Source: Rhizobium esperanzae (GTDB taxonomy: Bacteria > Pseudomonadota > Alphaproteobacteria > Rhizobiales > Rhizobiaceae). From it: 64,000 nucleotides of DNA. Positions within the stretch are counted from its first letter, which is position 1. Each line of letters opens with the position of its first letter. The position numbers and the translations under genes are program-made. The notes beneath the pieces were generated by a model. The model saw only the letters and a program-made list of their open reading frames with translations, was not told the DNA's origin and did not search any database. This document shows positions 52,300 to 61,360 of this stretch, in pieces. Where the stretch lies: positions 50,893 through 114,892 of the forward strand of contig NZ_MXPU01000021.1 in the NCBI RefSeq assembly GCF_002204185.1, given 5' to 3'.

Positions 52300-52590
52300 T
52301 CAGTGAACGACGGTGATCACCGAAATGCCCGCCTCCTTGGCAGCACGAATCAGCGCTTCTCTCGCGTCCTCAGCCGGGAGGTCCCCGTGGATCGCATCGC
52401 GGCATGCCATAACAGCCGTAAGATATTCTTCGCCGTCGTCGAATGGCCAGCAAGCCGTCAGCATCTGGGCCGCCTCCCAAAGGCTCGCGACAAGCTTGTA
52501 TTTTTCCGGCCCGTTCACAACGAGCATCAGCGGGCTGAATTCTCCAGGTGTGTGCCACTTCATGACATCAGGCCTCCCCACGGTGAACAT
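52300..52590 (-). CDS. DUF982 domain protein
   Basis: A 96-residue DUF982 protein, a small alphaproteobacterial family of unknown role. It has SLWEAAQMLTACWPFDDGEE and EYLTAVMACRDAIHGDLPAE, then DAREALIRAAKEAGISVITV. I chose ATG 52590 (MFTVGRPDVMKW), in line with the usual length of the family; the frame is open to 52647. Convergent with BA14K. Confidence 0.8.
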   Translation of the reverse strand: MFTVGRPDVMKWHTPGEFSPLMLVVNGPEKYKLVASLWEAAQMLTACWPFDDGEEYLTAVMACRDAIHGDLPAEDAREALIRAAKEAGISVITVVH

Positions 52591-52647
52591 ATTAGTAACC
52601 GTGCAAGAACCGTTCCGGGCGGGTAGTGGCATAAACCAGCTGATCAC

Positions 52648-52984
52648 CCGGGCATGGAGCGCTTAGATTGCCTGCCACCGCCGAGTCAGAAATCAGATGG
52701 ATGAAGCGTCGCAATGCTGACAGTGGCCGCGTCCCGCATGATGCGATAGGCGCAGCGCCGCGCAATCCGCTGCGTCGGCGGCGAATTTTGCAAGAACGTT
52801 AACCCACCCTCCGCCATCCTCGGCCTTGAGCCGAGGATCCATGCCCGGTGCTGATGGAGGAGGCCTACGTGGATCCTCGGGGCAAGGATGACGGCGCGTG
52901 GGGTGAACTCTGTGGCAAGTACCGCGACGTTTGATGGTATAGAAGCGACTGCGCCTCCCAACAGTCATCCTCGAACTCTCACCC
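52648..52984. repeat. Intergenic region with CTCCGCCATCC palindrome (52808-52895)
   Basis: The gap between DUF982 and the ZntB-like gene carries CCGCCATCCTCGGCCTTGAG with CCGAGGATCCATG (hairpin TCCTCGGC/GCCGAGGA). A partner GGATCCTCGGGGCAAGGATG and ACGG follow at 52870-52893. Same family as at 46.6 and 32.8 kb. Nothing else recognised. Confidence 0.7.
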
Positions 52985-53980
52985 TCAAAGAATATCCACC
53001 CGCCGCAGCAGCCACCAGGCGAAGACGATCGAGGCGATGATCAGGATCACGGCGTATTCCGTGCCGTAATCGCCGACGGCGAAGGGCAGGTTGGCGGTAT
53101 TCATGCCGAAGAAACCCGTCACCAGCGTCGGCGGCAGCAGGAAGGCCGTCATGATTGACAGGAGGTAGAGATGGCGGTTGGTCTCGGAGGATTGTTTCGA
53201 ATCGATTTCTTCGTGCAGCAGGCGCGCCCGGTCCTGCAAAGCGTAGACATCGTGGTCGACCGTTTCCAACCGGCTCGTCAGCCGCCGCGCCACATCGTCG
53301 AAGCCGAAGGGCATTTCATCGTCATCGGCCGCCGCCGCGCGGCGCATCAGCGCCAGCACCGTGCGCAGATGCCGGTGCAGCCGGACCACGGTTCGCCGGA
53401 CCGGCGCCAGCCGCCGGCGCTCGTCGCGCGGCGCATTGTCGTAGACGATATCCTCGATCTGGTTCAGCTCTTCGGTGAGTTCGATGACGATGGCGATCAG
53501 CGTCCGCTGGAACTCGATCACCAGCAGTTCGAAGAGATCGACCGGCCGCGAGAATTTGCCCGGGTTCTTCTCGATCAGCGTGCGTGCCCGCTCGACGCTG
53601 CGCAGCGGCTGCAGCCTTGTGGTGACGATGAAGCGGTCCGACATGGCGAAATGCAGCCAGCCGAGATTGTTGGTATCCTGGTCGAAATCACGCTGGCAAT
53701 CGACCAGCGTGCCGTAGAGCATCTGCTCGTCGACGGTGATCGCCGCATGCGTGTCATGCGTCGTCAACGCCGATTTCGCGTCTTCCGTCAGTCCGTCGAG
53801 CGTCTCGAGCAGGGCCGGCACGCGGGCGTCGACGAGGTTGAGATGCAGCCAGTAGAAACAGTTCTCGGCGGTCAGATCCGCCACCGTCGCGGTGTTGGTC
53901 AGCCGCACCGCGGTCTTTTCATCCGGCGAGAAACGATAGGCCCAGACGAAACCGGGTATGTTGACGGGCAATGTATCCAT
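52985..53980 (-). CDS. ZntB-like CorA-family metal transporter
   Basis: A 331-residue CorA-superfamily protein, probably a Zn2+ or other divalent cation transporter. N-terminal cytoplasmic domain (about 1-265) is helical with EELNQIEDIVYDNAPRDERR. The two membrane segments come at the end, with the signature in PPTLVTGFFGMNTANLPFAV (GMN). The loop after GMN is longer than in Mg2+-type CorA and lacks the usual EELP-like acids, which fits the ZntB subgroup. ATG 53980 (MDTLPVNIPG) is preferred to the upstream in-frame start at 54067. The neighbouring gene is divergent. Confidence 0.88.
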   Translation of the reverse strand: MDTLPVNIPGFVWAYRFSPDEKTAVRLTNTATVADLTAENCFYWLHLNLVDARVPALLETLDGLTEDAKSALTTHDTHAAITVDEQMLYGTLVDCQRDFDQDTNNLGWLHFAMSDRFIVTTRLQPLRSVERARTLIEKNPGKFSRPVDLFELLVIEFQRTLIAIVIELTEELNQIEDIVYDNAPRDERRRLAPVRRTVVRLHRHLRTVLALMRRAAAADDDEMPFGFDDVARRLTSRLETVDHDVYALQDRARLLHEEIDSKQSSETNRHLYLLSIMTAFLLPPTLVTGFFGMNTANLPFAVGDYGTEYAVILIIASIVFAWWLLRRVDIL

Positions 53981-54185
53981 GGGTCGCCGATCCTTTGCGA
54001 GGGCGATATATTGTCTACAGTTCTCCATGCCGTCCATGGGCGCAACTGTGCAAGAAGAAAGCGCCATGCCGGGTGGAATTATCGCGTCGTGGCCTATGAA
54101 TCAAAATTGACGTTTACGTAAAAATCAACTAGCCCTTGCCGGGGAGGGCTTTGCATGAGGTGCAGGCACCCACGGAGGAGGAAGC

Positions 54186-55964
54186 ATGTACAAGGCGCCC
54201 TTTGAGGAAATCGCGTTCACATTGAAGCATGTAGCCGGCATGGGCGAGGCGATGTCGAACGGTCTTTTCGGCGATCTCGGCGAGGATCTCGTCGACGCCA
54301 TCCTGGCCGAGGCGGGACGTTTTGCCACAGAGGAAGTGGCGCCTCTCGCCGAAATCGGCGACCGCCAGGGCGCCCGTCTCATCGATGGCGAAGTCCGGCT
54401 GCCGGACGGCTGGCGTGATCTCTACCGCAACTGGATATCAGGCGGCTGGAACGGCCTGACGGCGCCGGAAGCTTTCGGCGGCCAGGCGCTGCCTGATATG
54501 CTGAATGTCGCGGCGCTGGAAATGTGGAATTCCGGATCCATGGCTTTTGCGCTCGCTCCGACGCTGACCATGGGCGCCATCGAGGCGGTCAGCGCGCATG
54601 GCAGCGCCGCGCTGAAAGACAAATATCTGGCAAAGATGGTGTCCGGCGAATGGACCGGCACCATGAACCTGACCGAGCCGCATGCCGGCTCGGATGTCGG
54701 CGCGCTGAAGGCCCGCGCCGAACGCCGGCCCGACGGCAGCTACCGCATCTTCGGCCAGAAGATCTTCATCACCTGGGGCGAGCACGACGCGGCCGACAAC
54801 ATCGTCCATCTGGTGCTCGCCCGCCTGCCGGATGCGCCGGCCGGCACACGCGGCATCTCGCTCTTTCTCGTGCCGAAATTCCTGGTGAATGACGACGGTT
54901 CGCTCGGACCCCGCAACGATCTCTTCTGCCATTCGCTGGAGCACAAGCTCGGCATTCACGGTTCGCCGACCTGCACGATGATCTATGGCGACGGCCGGTT
55001 CGGCGGCGAAAAGGGCGCGATCGGTTGGCTGGTCGGCGAGGAGAACAAGGGGCTCGCCTGCATGTTCACGATGATGAACAATGCCCGTCTCGCCGTCGGC
55101 ATGCAGGGTGTGGCGATCTCGGAGGCGGCCACCCAGAAGGCGCTCGCCTATGCGAGGGAACGTACGCAGGGCAGGGCGCCGGGTGCGACCGGGCCCGGCA
55201 TGAGCCCGATCGTCGAACATCCCGACGTTGCCCGTATGCTTCTCACCATGAAGGCGCTGACCCAAGGTTCGCGCGCCATCTCTTATGCCTGCGCTCATGC
55301 GATCGACATGTCCCATCGAGCCGGCGACGTCAGCCGCCACTGGCAGGAGCGCGCCGCACTGCTGACGCCGATCGCCAAGTCCTTTTCCACCGATGCCGGC
55401 GTTGAGGTCGCTTCGCTCGGCATCCAGGTGCATGGCGGCATGGGTTTCATCGAGGAGACGGGTGCGGCGCGTTACCTCCGCGACGCCCGCATCGCCCCGA
55501 TCTACGAGGGCACCAACGGCATCCAGGCGATCGACCTCGTCACCCGCAAGCTGCCGCTTTCCGGCGGCGACCAGGTCATGGGCTTCATCGCCGAATTGAA
55601 GGCGATCGCCGAGGCTGTCGGCCGCTCCAAATTCGACGGTTTCGGCGAGACTGCCGCCAGACTCGACGCCGCGATTTCAGATCTCGAACAGACGACCGCT
55701 TGGCTTCTGGCAGCACTTGCCGATGGGAGGGCTGCCGAGGCGCTTGCCGGCGCCACACCCTATCAGCGCCTGTTCGGCCTCGTGCTCACCGGCTGTTATC
55801 TCGCCAAGGGTGCTCTGGCCGAAAGCGGCGACGGTAAAGGCGAGGGCCGCATCGCGCTCTGCCGCTTCGCCGCCGAAAACCTGCTCGCCGAGACCGCGGC
55901 CCTTCGCGACCGGGTCGTCAACGGCGCGGCGAGCATCGCCGCCGCCCGCATCCTGCTTGCCTGA
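54186..55964 (+). CDS. Acyl-CoA dehydrogenase (long, DmdC/FadE-like type)
   Basis: A 592-residue flavin-dependent acyl-CoA dehydrogenase. ADs of this length with an extra C-terminal domain include 3-methylmercaptopropionyl-CoA dehydrogenases (DmdC) and some long-chain FadE enzymes. GTMNLTEPHAGSDVGALKAR and FGQKIFITWGEHDAADNIVH are in the FAD and acyl-CoA binding core. Catalytic Glu is in ARDARIAPIYEGTNGIQAID, with HGGMGFIEETGAARYLRD before it. The start context MYKAPFEEIAFTLKHVAG also fits. It is followed ten bases later by an enoyl-CoA hydratase gene, with which it forms a beta-oxidation-like pair. GAGGAGGAAGC precedes the ATG. Confidence 0.92.
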   Translation: MYKAPFEEIAFTLKHVAGMGEAMSNGLFGDLGEDLVDAILAEAGRFATEEVAPLAEIGDRQGARLIDGEVRLPDGWRDLYRNWISGGWNGLTAPEAFGGQALPDMLNVAALEMWNSGSMAFALAPTLTMGAIEAVSAHGSAALKDKYLAKMVSGEWTGTMNLTEPHAGSDVGALKARAERRPDGSYRIFGQKIFITWGEHDAADNIVHLVLARLPDAPAGTRGISLFLVPKFLVNDDGSLGPRNDLFCHSLEHKLGIHGSPTCTMIYGDGRFGGEKGAIGWLVGEENKGLACMFTMMNNARLAVGMQGVAISEAATQKALAYARERTQGRAPGATGPGMSPIVEHPDVARMLLTMKALTQGSRAISYACAHAIDMSHRAGDVSRHWQERAALLTPIAKSFSTDAGVEVASLGIQVHGGMGFIEETGAARYLRDARIAPIYEGTNGIQAIDLVTRKLPLSGGDQVMGFIAELKAIAEAVGRSKFDGFGETAARLDAAISDLEQTTAWLLAALADGRAAEALAGATPYQRLFGLVLTGCYLAKGALAESGDGKGEGRIALCRFAAENLLAETAALRDRVVNGAASIAAARILLA

Positions 55965-55974
55965 GGAGATCCCC

Positions 55975-56748
55975 ATGACACCTGAGGAAAACCTAATGAC
56001 CGATCACATCATCGTCGAGCAGCCTGCCGCTCATCCCGGCGTTCAGCTCATTCGCTTCAACCGGCCGGAAAAGAAGAACGCCTTCACACGGGCGATGTAT
56101 CGCACCATGACCGATGCGCTCACCGCCGCCAATACGGACGCGAACATCAGAGTGACGGTCTTTCTCGGCACCGAAGGCAGCTTCTCGGCCGGCAACGACA
56201 TCGGCGATTTTCTTGCCACTGCCATGGGCGGCAGCATGGGAGACGAGCTGATCGATTTCCTCTACGCGCTCGCCAGATCCGAAAAGCCGCTGGTGTCAGG
56301 GGTCGACGGCCTGGCGATCGGCATCGGTACCACCCTCAACCTGCACTGCGACCTGACGATCGCCTCCGACCGCAGCCAGTTCCGCACGCCATTCGTTGAT
56401 CTGGCTTTGGTGCCGGAAGCGGCTTCCAGCCTGATCGCGCCGCGCATCATGGGCCACCAGCGCGCCTTTGCCATGCTGGCCGCCGGCGAGGCCTTCAGCG
56501 CCGAGGAAGCCCGCGAGGCCGGCCTCATCTGGAAGGTAACGACGCCGGACGAGGTGGAGAATGCCGCACTTGCCGCGGCTGCGAAACTCGCCGCCAAGCC
56601 ACCGGAAGCTTTGAAGATCGCACGCGATCTCATTTGCGGCTCACGGGAAGAGGTGATCGCTCGCATCGACGTCGAAGCCCGTCATTTCGCCGCGCGCCTG
56701 AAAAGCGCCGAGGCCCGGGCGGCCTTCGAAGCCTTCATGCGCCGCTGA
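55975..56748 (+). CDS. Enoyl-CoA hydratase/isomerase
   Basis: A 257-residue crotonase-fold enzyme acting on enoyl-CoA. Conserved regions: RFNRPEKKNAFTRAMYRTM, EGSFSAGNDIGDF (oxyanion-hole glycines), PLVSGVDGLAIGIGTTLNLH and FVDLALVPEAASSLIAPRIM, in which Glu is the likely catalytic residue. GAGGAGAT precedes ATG 55975; a second ATG (MTDHIIVEQP) lies seven codons later. The gene is ten bases behind the acyl-CoA dehydrogenase gene, so the pair is probably one transcript and one pathway. Confidence 0.9.
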   Translation: MTPEENLMTDHIIVEQPAAHPGVQLIRFNRPEKKNAFTRAMYRTMTDALTAANTDANIRVTVFLGTEGSFSAGNDIGDFLATAMGGSMGDELIDFLYALARSEKPLVSGVDGLAIGIGTTLNLHCDLTIASDRSQFRTPFVDLALVPEAASSLIAPRIMGHQRAFAMLAAGEAFSAEEAREAGLIWKVTTPDEVENAALAAAAKLAAKPPEALKIARDLICGSREEVIARIDVEARHFAARLKSAEARAAFEAFMRR

Positions 56749-56776
56749 GCGCTGCCGAAGTACCAGACGAATGCGG

Positions 56777-57781
56777 TCAGGCCGGCGGCACATCGAATAC
56801 TTCGCCGGCCCTGAGCGGCCGGAACCGGTGCGCGGGAATCTCGTGCTCTCTCATCGCCTCTTGCAACGCTCTCACCGGCGCATCGACTGCTTCATTCGTC
56901 AGTTGGAACGTCGCGAAATGATGCCCGGCCACATAGGCCGCATTCGCCAGCTTCATCCCGATCACCGCCTCTTCAGGATTCTGGTGCTGCCCTTCCATGA
57001 ACCATCGCGGCTCATAGGCGCCGAAGGGTAAAATCGCCAGGCGAAAACCGCCATGTTTCCGCTGTGCCGCCTTGTAATTGATGCCGCTGTGAAAGCCGGT
57101 ATCGCCGACGTGGTAGATATTGCCGGCCGGTGTCGACAAGACGAACGACGCCCAAAGCGCCATCCGGCGATCGGCGCCGCCGCGGGCGGACCAGTGATGT
57201 GCCGGCTCCGCATCGATGCTTATTCCGGCGTGCGAGATGCGCTCGCCCCAATCCATCACTGTCGTCTGTATACCGGGCACGGCACGGTGGATGATCGTGT
57301 CGTTGCCGAGCGGCGTCACGACACGCGGCCTGTGCCTGGCATGCAAGCGCTTCAGTGTTGCGACATCGAGATGATCATAATGATTGTGCGATACCAGCAC
57401 GAGATCGATCGGCGGCAAGTCATCAAAGGAAATGCCCGGTTCGACGACGCGCCTGGGGCCGGCAAAGCTGAAGGGGCTGACCCGATCCGACCACACCGGG
57501 TCGGTGAGAATATTGAGCCCAGCGACCTGCACCAGCATGGTTGCGTGCCCGACCATCGTCACCCGCAGATTCTCGCCGTCGACACGGGGATCCGGCTTGG
57601 CGGCCGCAAATGGACTTGGTACCGACCGCGGCCAGCGCGCACGGCCACCGCCGAACTGCCACTGCAAGAGCGCGCGGAAACCAAGCGGCTCAATCCCTTC
57701 GGGATTGAAGAAGTACGTGCCGTCGAAGTGATCGGACACTGGGCCGGCATAGTAGGGATTGCGTCTCTTGGTCTTGCGCAT
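56777..57781 (-). CDS. MBL-fold metallo-hydrolase (NAPE-PLD/UlaG-like)
   Basis: A 334-residue metallo-beta-lactamase fold protein. The metal-binding HxHxDH motif is VLVSHNHYDHLDVATLKRLH (about 135-154); other metal ligands are probably in EPAHHWSARG and IYHVGDTGFHSGINY. RVTMVGHATMLVQVAGLNIL and TDPVWSDRVSPF are typical of the ROMO1/NAPE-PLD-like subgroup. The reaction is not predictable from sequence. It is convergent with the enoyl-CoA hydratase gene. Confidence 0.85.
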   Translation of the reverse strand: MRKTKRRNPYYAGPVSDHFDGTYFFNPEGIEPLGFRALLQWQFGGGRARWPRSVPSPFAAAKPDPRVDGENLRVTMVGHATMLVQVAGLNILTDPVWSDRVSPFSFAGPRRVVEPGISFDDLPPIDLVLVSHNHYDHLDVATLKRLHARHRPRVVTPLGNDTIIHRAVPGIQTTVMDWGERISHAGISIDAEPAHHWSARGGADRRMALWASFVLSTPAGNIYHVGDTGFHSGINYKAAQRKHGGFRLAILPFGAYEPRWFMEGQHQNPEEAVIGMKLANAAYVAGHHFATFQLTNEAVDAPVRALQEAMREHEIPAHRFRPLRAGEVFDVPPA

Positions 57782-57965
57782 TCAGAATCGGTTTCGTTAG
57801 TCGAAAGCGCGTCGCGATCCTTCAGATTCGCTCCCCGCTTTCGGTCTATGTATTTACGCATGTCGTTAGCGCAAAACCGCTGCACACTTTTGCGCGACAT
57901 ACCTTAGGACTGGATGACTTTAAGCCTGCCGGCTTGAAATCGGAATCCGGTCCTCGATGAACGCG

Positions 57966-58784
57966 TTAAGCTGAGGCCGGAAACTCGTTGACCTTGCGCA
58001 GCAGGCTGTCGACCAGCCGCTCGGGGAGGTAGCGGCGAAGCGAGTGGACCTGGCGCGATTGCTTGCCGGCGGAATAGCGCAGCTTCGGTTTCTTCGCGGT
58101 TGCGGCTTTCACGACCATGTCGGCGACGACCTCGGGCGCATCGCCCGTTTCCACCCACTTGCGCATCAGCGCTTCGCTGCGGGCGCGTTCCGAAGCATAG
58201 ACCGGAAGAGGTTGGTCTGCTCGCGTCAGATTTTCCTCGAAGGATGTTCTGGTGACGCCGGGTTGGACGAGAACAACACGAATGCCGAAGTTGCGCACTT
58301 CATGATCGAGCGATTCCGAATAACCCTCGAGCGCATGTTTGGTCGAGGCATAGAAGGCGTTGTACGGAGCCGGGATGAGGCCGAGGATCGAGCTCATGTT
58401 GATGATCCGGCCGCTCTTTTGCTTCCTCATGACCGGCAGTACCGCATTGGCGACGCGCGCCACGCCGAAGACGTTGACGTCGAAAAGCCGCTGGGCCTGG
58501 GCGATCGAGGATTCTTCCGCACCACCGATGAGGCCGATGCCGGCATTATTGACGACGAGGTCGAGCCGGCCGGTTTGCCGGACGACCTCCGCAACAGCCG
58601 CCTGCACCGAGGCTTCGTCGGCCACATCACAGATCAGCATCGTGATCCCGGGCCTGTTGGCGGCCGGTTTGCGGCTGGTCCCGAACACGCGGTAGCCGGC
58701 CTTCACCAGAGACTCCGCGGTTGCAAGGCCGATGCCTGAGGATGCACCGGTGACCAGTGCAACGCTTCTATTTCTGTCGGTCAT
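57966..58784 (-). CDS. Short-chain dehydrogenase/reductase
   Basis: A 272-residue NAD(P)-dependent SDR. The cofactor loop is VALVTGASSGIGLATAESLV (about 8-27). LDLVVNNAGIGLIG and the active site pair NMSSILGLIPAPYNAFYAST with K following (YxxxK) are present. It lacks any marker of substrate. I chose ATG 58784 (MTDRNRSVALV) over a TTG 15 bases upstream. It is divergent from the HxlR-type regulator gene and shares an 86-base spacer with the palindromic operator, so it is the probable regulatory target. Confidence 0.92.
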   Translation of the reverse strand: MTDRNRSVALVTGASSGIGLATAESLVKAGYRVFGTSRKPAANRPGITMLICDVADEASVQAAVAEVVRQTGRLDLVVNNAGIGLIGGAEESSIAQAQRLFDVNVFGVARVANAVLPVMRKQKSGRIINMSSILGLIPAPYNAFYASTKHALEGYSESLDHEVRNFGIRVVLVQPGVTRTSFEENLTRADQPLPVYASERARSEALMRKWVETGDAPEVVADMVVKAATAKKPKLRYSAGKQSRQVHSLRRYLPERLVDSLLRKVNEFPASA

Positions 58785-58830
58785 ATCGTCAGCTTTCAAA
58801 TGTGTGGATCATCGTCGGCTGATCTGTTAC

Positions 58831-58865
58831 TATCTTTTCGATATCATGTCACTATCGAAAAGATA
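58831..58865. promoter_or_regulatory. Perfect 13-base inverted repeat, candidate HxlR operator
   Basis: TATCTTTTCGATA (58831-58843) and TATCGAAAAGATA (58853-58865) are perfect reverse complements with a 9-base spacer. The right arm ends four bases before the regulator's ATG (58870) and the left arm lies 46 bases before the SDR start. Centre-to-centre spacing is about two helical turns, as for a dimeric winged-helix protein. It likely controls both genes. Confidence 0.7.
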
Positions 58866-58869
58866 CTAA

Positions 58870-59319
58870 ATGAAAAATAATTCGATTCCCCAATGCCCGG
58901 TCGCCCGCGGCCTTCAATCCGTCGGCGATGCGTGGAGCATTCTCGTTTTGCGCGACGCCCATGCCGGCCTCACCCGCTTCGACCAGTTCAGAAAGAGCCT
59001 CGGCATCGTGCCGACCATGCTGACCAAGCGTCTCAAGGCGCTGACGGAGGATGGTCTGCTTGAGAAGCGTCTTTACTCCGAGCGACCACCCCGCGAAGAA
59101 TATGTCCTCACGGAAGCGGGCCGCGATTTTCTGCCTGTGCTGATGATGATCGGGGCTTGGGCACACCGCCATTGCGATGGCGAACTCGCCCGCTATATCG
59201 ACGTCGAGTCAGGATCGGAGATTGAGCCGATCGCAATCGATGCCGTGACCGGCGCAAAGCTCGGAACGCGACCAATGCGCATGAGCTTGCAGCCGAAAAG
59301 CGAGCCGTGTGACCGATAA
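58870..59319 (+). CDS. HxlR/MarR-like winged-helix transcriptional regulator
   Basis: A 149-residue HxlR-family DNA-binding protein. Near the start CPVARGLQSVGDAWSILVLR has the conserved N-terminal Cys, which in some members senses oxidants or electrophiles. RFDQFRKSLGIVPTMLTKRL is the recognition helix region and RPPREEYVLTEAGRDFLPVL the wing and dimer helix. It is divergent from the SDR gene with a perfect inverted repeat between them; in this family the divergent gene is often the regulated target. There is no obvious Shine-Dalgarno, because the operator arm occupies that position. Confidence 0.92.
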   Translation: MKNNSIPQCPVARGLQSVGDAWSILVLRDAHAGLTRFDQFRKSLGIVPTMLTKRLKALTEDGLLEKRLYSERPPREEYVLTEAGRDFLPVLMMIGAWAHRHCDGELARYIDVESGSEIEPIAIDAVTGAKLGTRPMRMSLQPKSEPCDR

Positions 59320-59366
59320 ACTGTTCTCGACGCTCCGGAATCGCGATCGCGCCGGGGCAAAGCGGC

Positions 59367-60617
59367 CTATTTCTCCAGCGTCGCCACGACCTCGACATGC
59401 GAGGTCCAGAGGAACTGGTCGATCGGTGTTACCCCGGTAATGCGGTAGCCGCCCTCGACGAGGATCGCGAGGTCGCGCGCCAGCGTCAGCGGGTTGCAAC
59501 TGACGGCCGCGATCTTCTTCACGGCTGAGCGGGCAAGCTCCTTGCATTGAAACTCCGCGCCGGCCCGCGGCGGATCGAAGACGACGGCGTCATAGGGCTT
59601 GAACTCCTGCGTCATCACAGGACGGCGGAAGAGATCGCGCTTTTCGACGCTCACCGGCTTCAGCCCCTGTGTCTTGCGGGCGGCCTGGTCGAGTGCGGCG
59701 AGCGCCGCTGCCTCGGCCTCGACCGCATGCACCCGGCCGATCCGCGCCAGCCTGAGCGAAAACGTGCCGGCGCCGGCAAAAAGATCGGCGATCCGCTTGG
59801 CCTTGCCGATATGGGCGAGCACCAGCTCTGCTATCGCCTCTTCCGCCGGCTTGGTCGCCTGGGCGAAGCCGCCCGCTGGCGGCGAAACCTCGACGCCGCC
59901 GAAATCGATGATCGGCTTGGCCGGCTCGACGAGGATTTCGCCGTTCAGCGTCACGCGGGCGATGCCGCGCAGGCCGAGCACGGTTTCGATCGCCTTGCGC
60001 CGCTGCGGGTCGGAGAGTTTCTTGATCTCGTCGATCGCCAGATCGAGACCGGAGAGCGTTTCGAGCACCGCCACCCGGAAGGGTTCGGCATTGGTCGCGA
60101 GCGAGGCGGCAATCGCCTTGATCGCCGGCAGCCGGGCGACGATCCCTGCCGACGAGATCGGACATTCCTCGACGGCGACGATATGATGGCTTTCGGCCTG
60201 GTTGAAGCCGATCAGCATATCCTTCTCGGTCCTGCGCGCCGCAAACACCACGCGCCGGCGCTCGCCCGGGTGGGCCGGGACGATCTCGCCGACGTCAGGC
60301 GTCAACCCCTTGGATTTCAGCGCATCGATGACCAGCTGGCGCTTGAAGGCGCGATAGGGTTCGTCTGCCAGATGCTGCAGCGTGCAGCCGCCGCAGGTGC
60401 CGTTGACGCCATCCGGGCCGAAATGCCGGCAGGGCGGTTCCTGCCGGTCGGGTGAGGGCGCTGCGATCGACATGATCGTGCCATGGCTTTTGACGCGGGC
60501 GATCGCCACTGTTTCCCCGGGCAGGGAAAAGGGCACGTAGACAGGCCCGCCCGCGTTGCTTGCGATGCCGTCGCCCTGGGCGCCGAGTTTCTCGATCGTG
60601 ACGGTTTCGGTGCTCAC
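59367..60617 (-). CDS. Class I SAM-dependent RNA methyltransferase, TRAM/RumA-like
   Basis: A 416-residue 5-methyluridine-type RNA methyltransferase. N-terminal TRAM domain (about 1-60, STETVTIEKLGAQGDGIASN); four cysteines for a 4Fe-4S cluster (CRHFGPDGVNGTCGGCTLQH and a later ECPISSAG). Motif I is IADLFAGAGTFSLRLARIGR, the catalytic acid loop VVFDPPRAGAEFQC, and the nucleophile cysteine in IAAVSCNPLTLARD. Target rRNA or tRNA uridine cannot be read. It overlaps the upstream tlyA by four bases (ATGA type), so the two are co-translated. Confidence 0.93.
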   Translation of the reverse strand: MSTETVTIEKLGAQGDGIASNAGGPVYVPFSLPGETVAIARVKSHGTIMSIAAPSPDRQEPPCRHFGPDGVNGTCGGCTLQHLADEPYRAFKRQLVIDALKSKGLTPDVGEIVPAHPGERRRVVFAARRTEKDMLIGFNQAESHHIVAVEECPISSAGIVARLPAIKAIAASLATNAEPFRVAVLETLSGLDLAIDEIKKLSDPQRRKAIETVLGLRGIARVTLNGEILVEPAKPIIDFGGVEVSPPAGGFAQATKPAEEAIAELVLAHIGKAKRIADLFAGAGTFSLRLARIGRVHAVEAEAAALAALDQAARKTQGLKPVSVEKRDLFRRPVMTQEFKPYDAVVFDPPRAGAEFQCKELARSAVKKIAAVSCNPLTLARDLAILVEGGYRITGVTPIDQFLWTSHVEVVATLEK

Positions 60618-61360
60618 GGTTTCAATCCTGCCAGAAGGTATTCCCGATTGCCGTCGCCGCCTGATATCGGGGAGGGGATGAGGCCGAGGCTTTTCCAGCC
60701 CATGTCCTCGGTGAACCAGCGCTCCAGCTCCGACGCGACGGCCGGAGCAGACGAGAGGTCCTTCAACAGCCCGCCCTTGCCGATCGCCTCGCGCCCGGCT
60801 TCGAACTGCGGCTTGACCAGCAGCACGCCGACGGCACCCGCTACGGCAAGATCGAGCGCCGGAGCCAGCGCCAGCTTCAGCGAGATGAAGGAGACATCGG
60901 AGACGATGAAGCTGGCGGGCTCGCCGATATCGTCGGCGGTCAGATAGCGGGCGTTGAGGCCCTCGCGGTTCGTCACCCGCGGGTCGGCCGAGATCCGAGG
61001 ATGCATCTGCCCATGGCCGACATCGATCGCCGTGACATGCGCAGCACCGCGCTGCAGCAGCACCTCGGTGAAGCCGCCGGTGGAAGCGCCGATATCGAGA
61101 CAGTGATGGCCGGACGGATCGAGCCCGAAATGGTCGAGGGCGGCGGCAAGCTTCAGGGCGGCGCGCGAGACGTAAGCCTGTGCCGGATCGTCGATCTCGA
61201 TATCGGCATCGTCGTCGAAGAGCGCGCCGGGCTTGGTTACGACCTGGCCGCCGATCCTGACCGTGCCGCGCTGCACGGCGTCGCGCGCCCGCGAGCGGCT
61301 GGCAAAGAGGCCGCGGGAAACGAGAAGCTGGTCGAGGCGTTGGCTGTTCTGATCGGACAT
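60614..61360 (-). CDS. tlyA: TlyA-type rRNA 2'-O-methyltransferase / haemolysin family
   Basis: A 248-residue TlyA protein. S4 RNA-binding domain (about 1-65, RLDQLLVSRGLFASRSRARD, then AVQRGTVRIGG). FtsJ-like methyltransferase domain with HHCLDIGASTGGFTEVLLQR (SAM loop) and FIVSDVSFISLKLALAP (motif IV-like). In mycobacteria TlyA methylates 16S and 23S rRNA and affects capreomycin susceptibility; many bacteria have a shorter spectrum. It overlaps the RumA-like gene by four bases. The start is ATG 61360. Confidence 0.93.
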   Translation of the reverse strand: MSDQNSQRLDQLLVSRGLFASRSRARDAVQRGTVRIGGQVVTKPGALFDDDADIEIDDPAQAYVSRAALKLAAALDHFGLDPSGHHCLDIGASTGGFTEVLLQRGAAHVTAIDVGHGQMHPRISADPRVTNREGLNARYLTADDIGEPASFIVSDVSFISLKLALAPALDLAVAGAVGVLLVKPQFEAGREAIGKGGLLKDLSSAPAVASELERWFTEDMGWKSLGLIPSPISGGDGNREYLLAGLKP

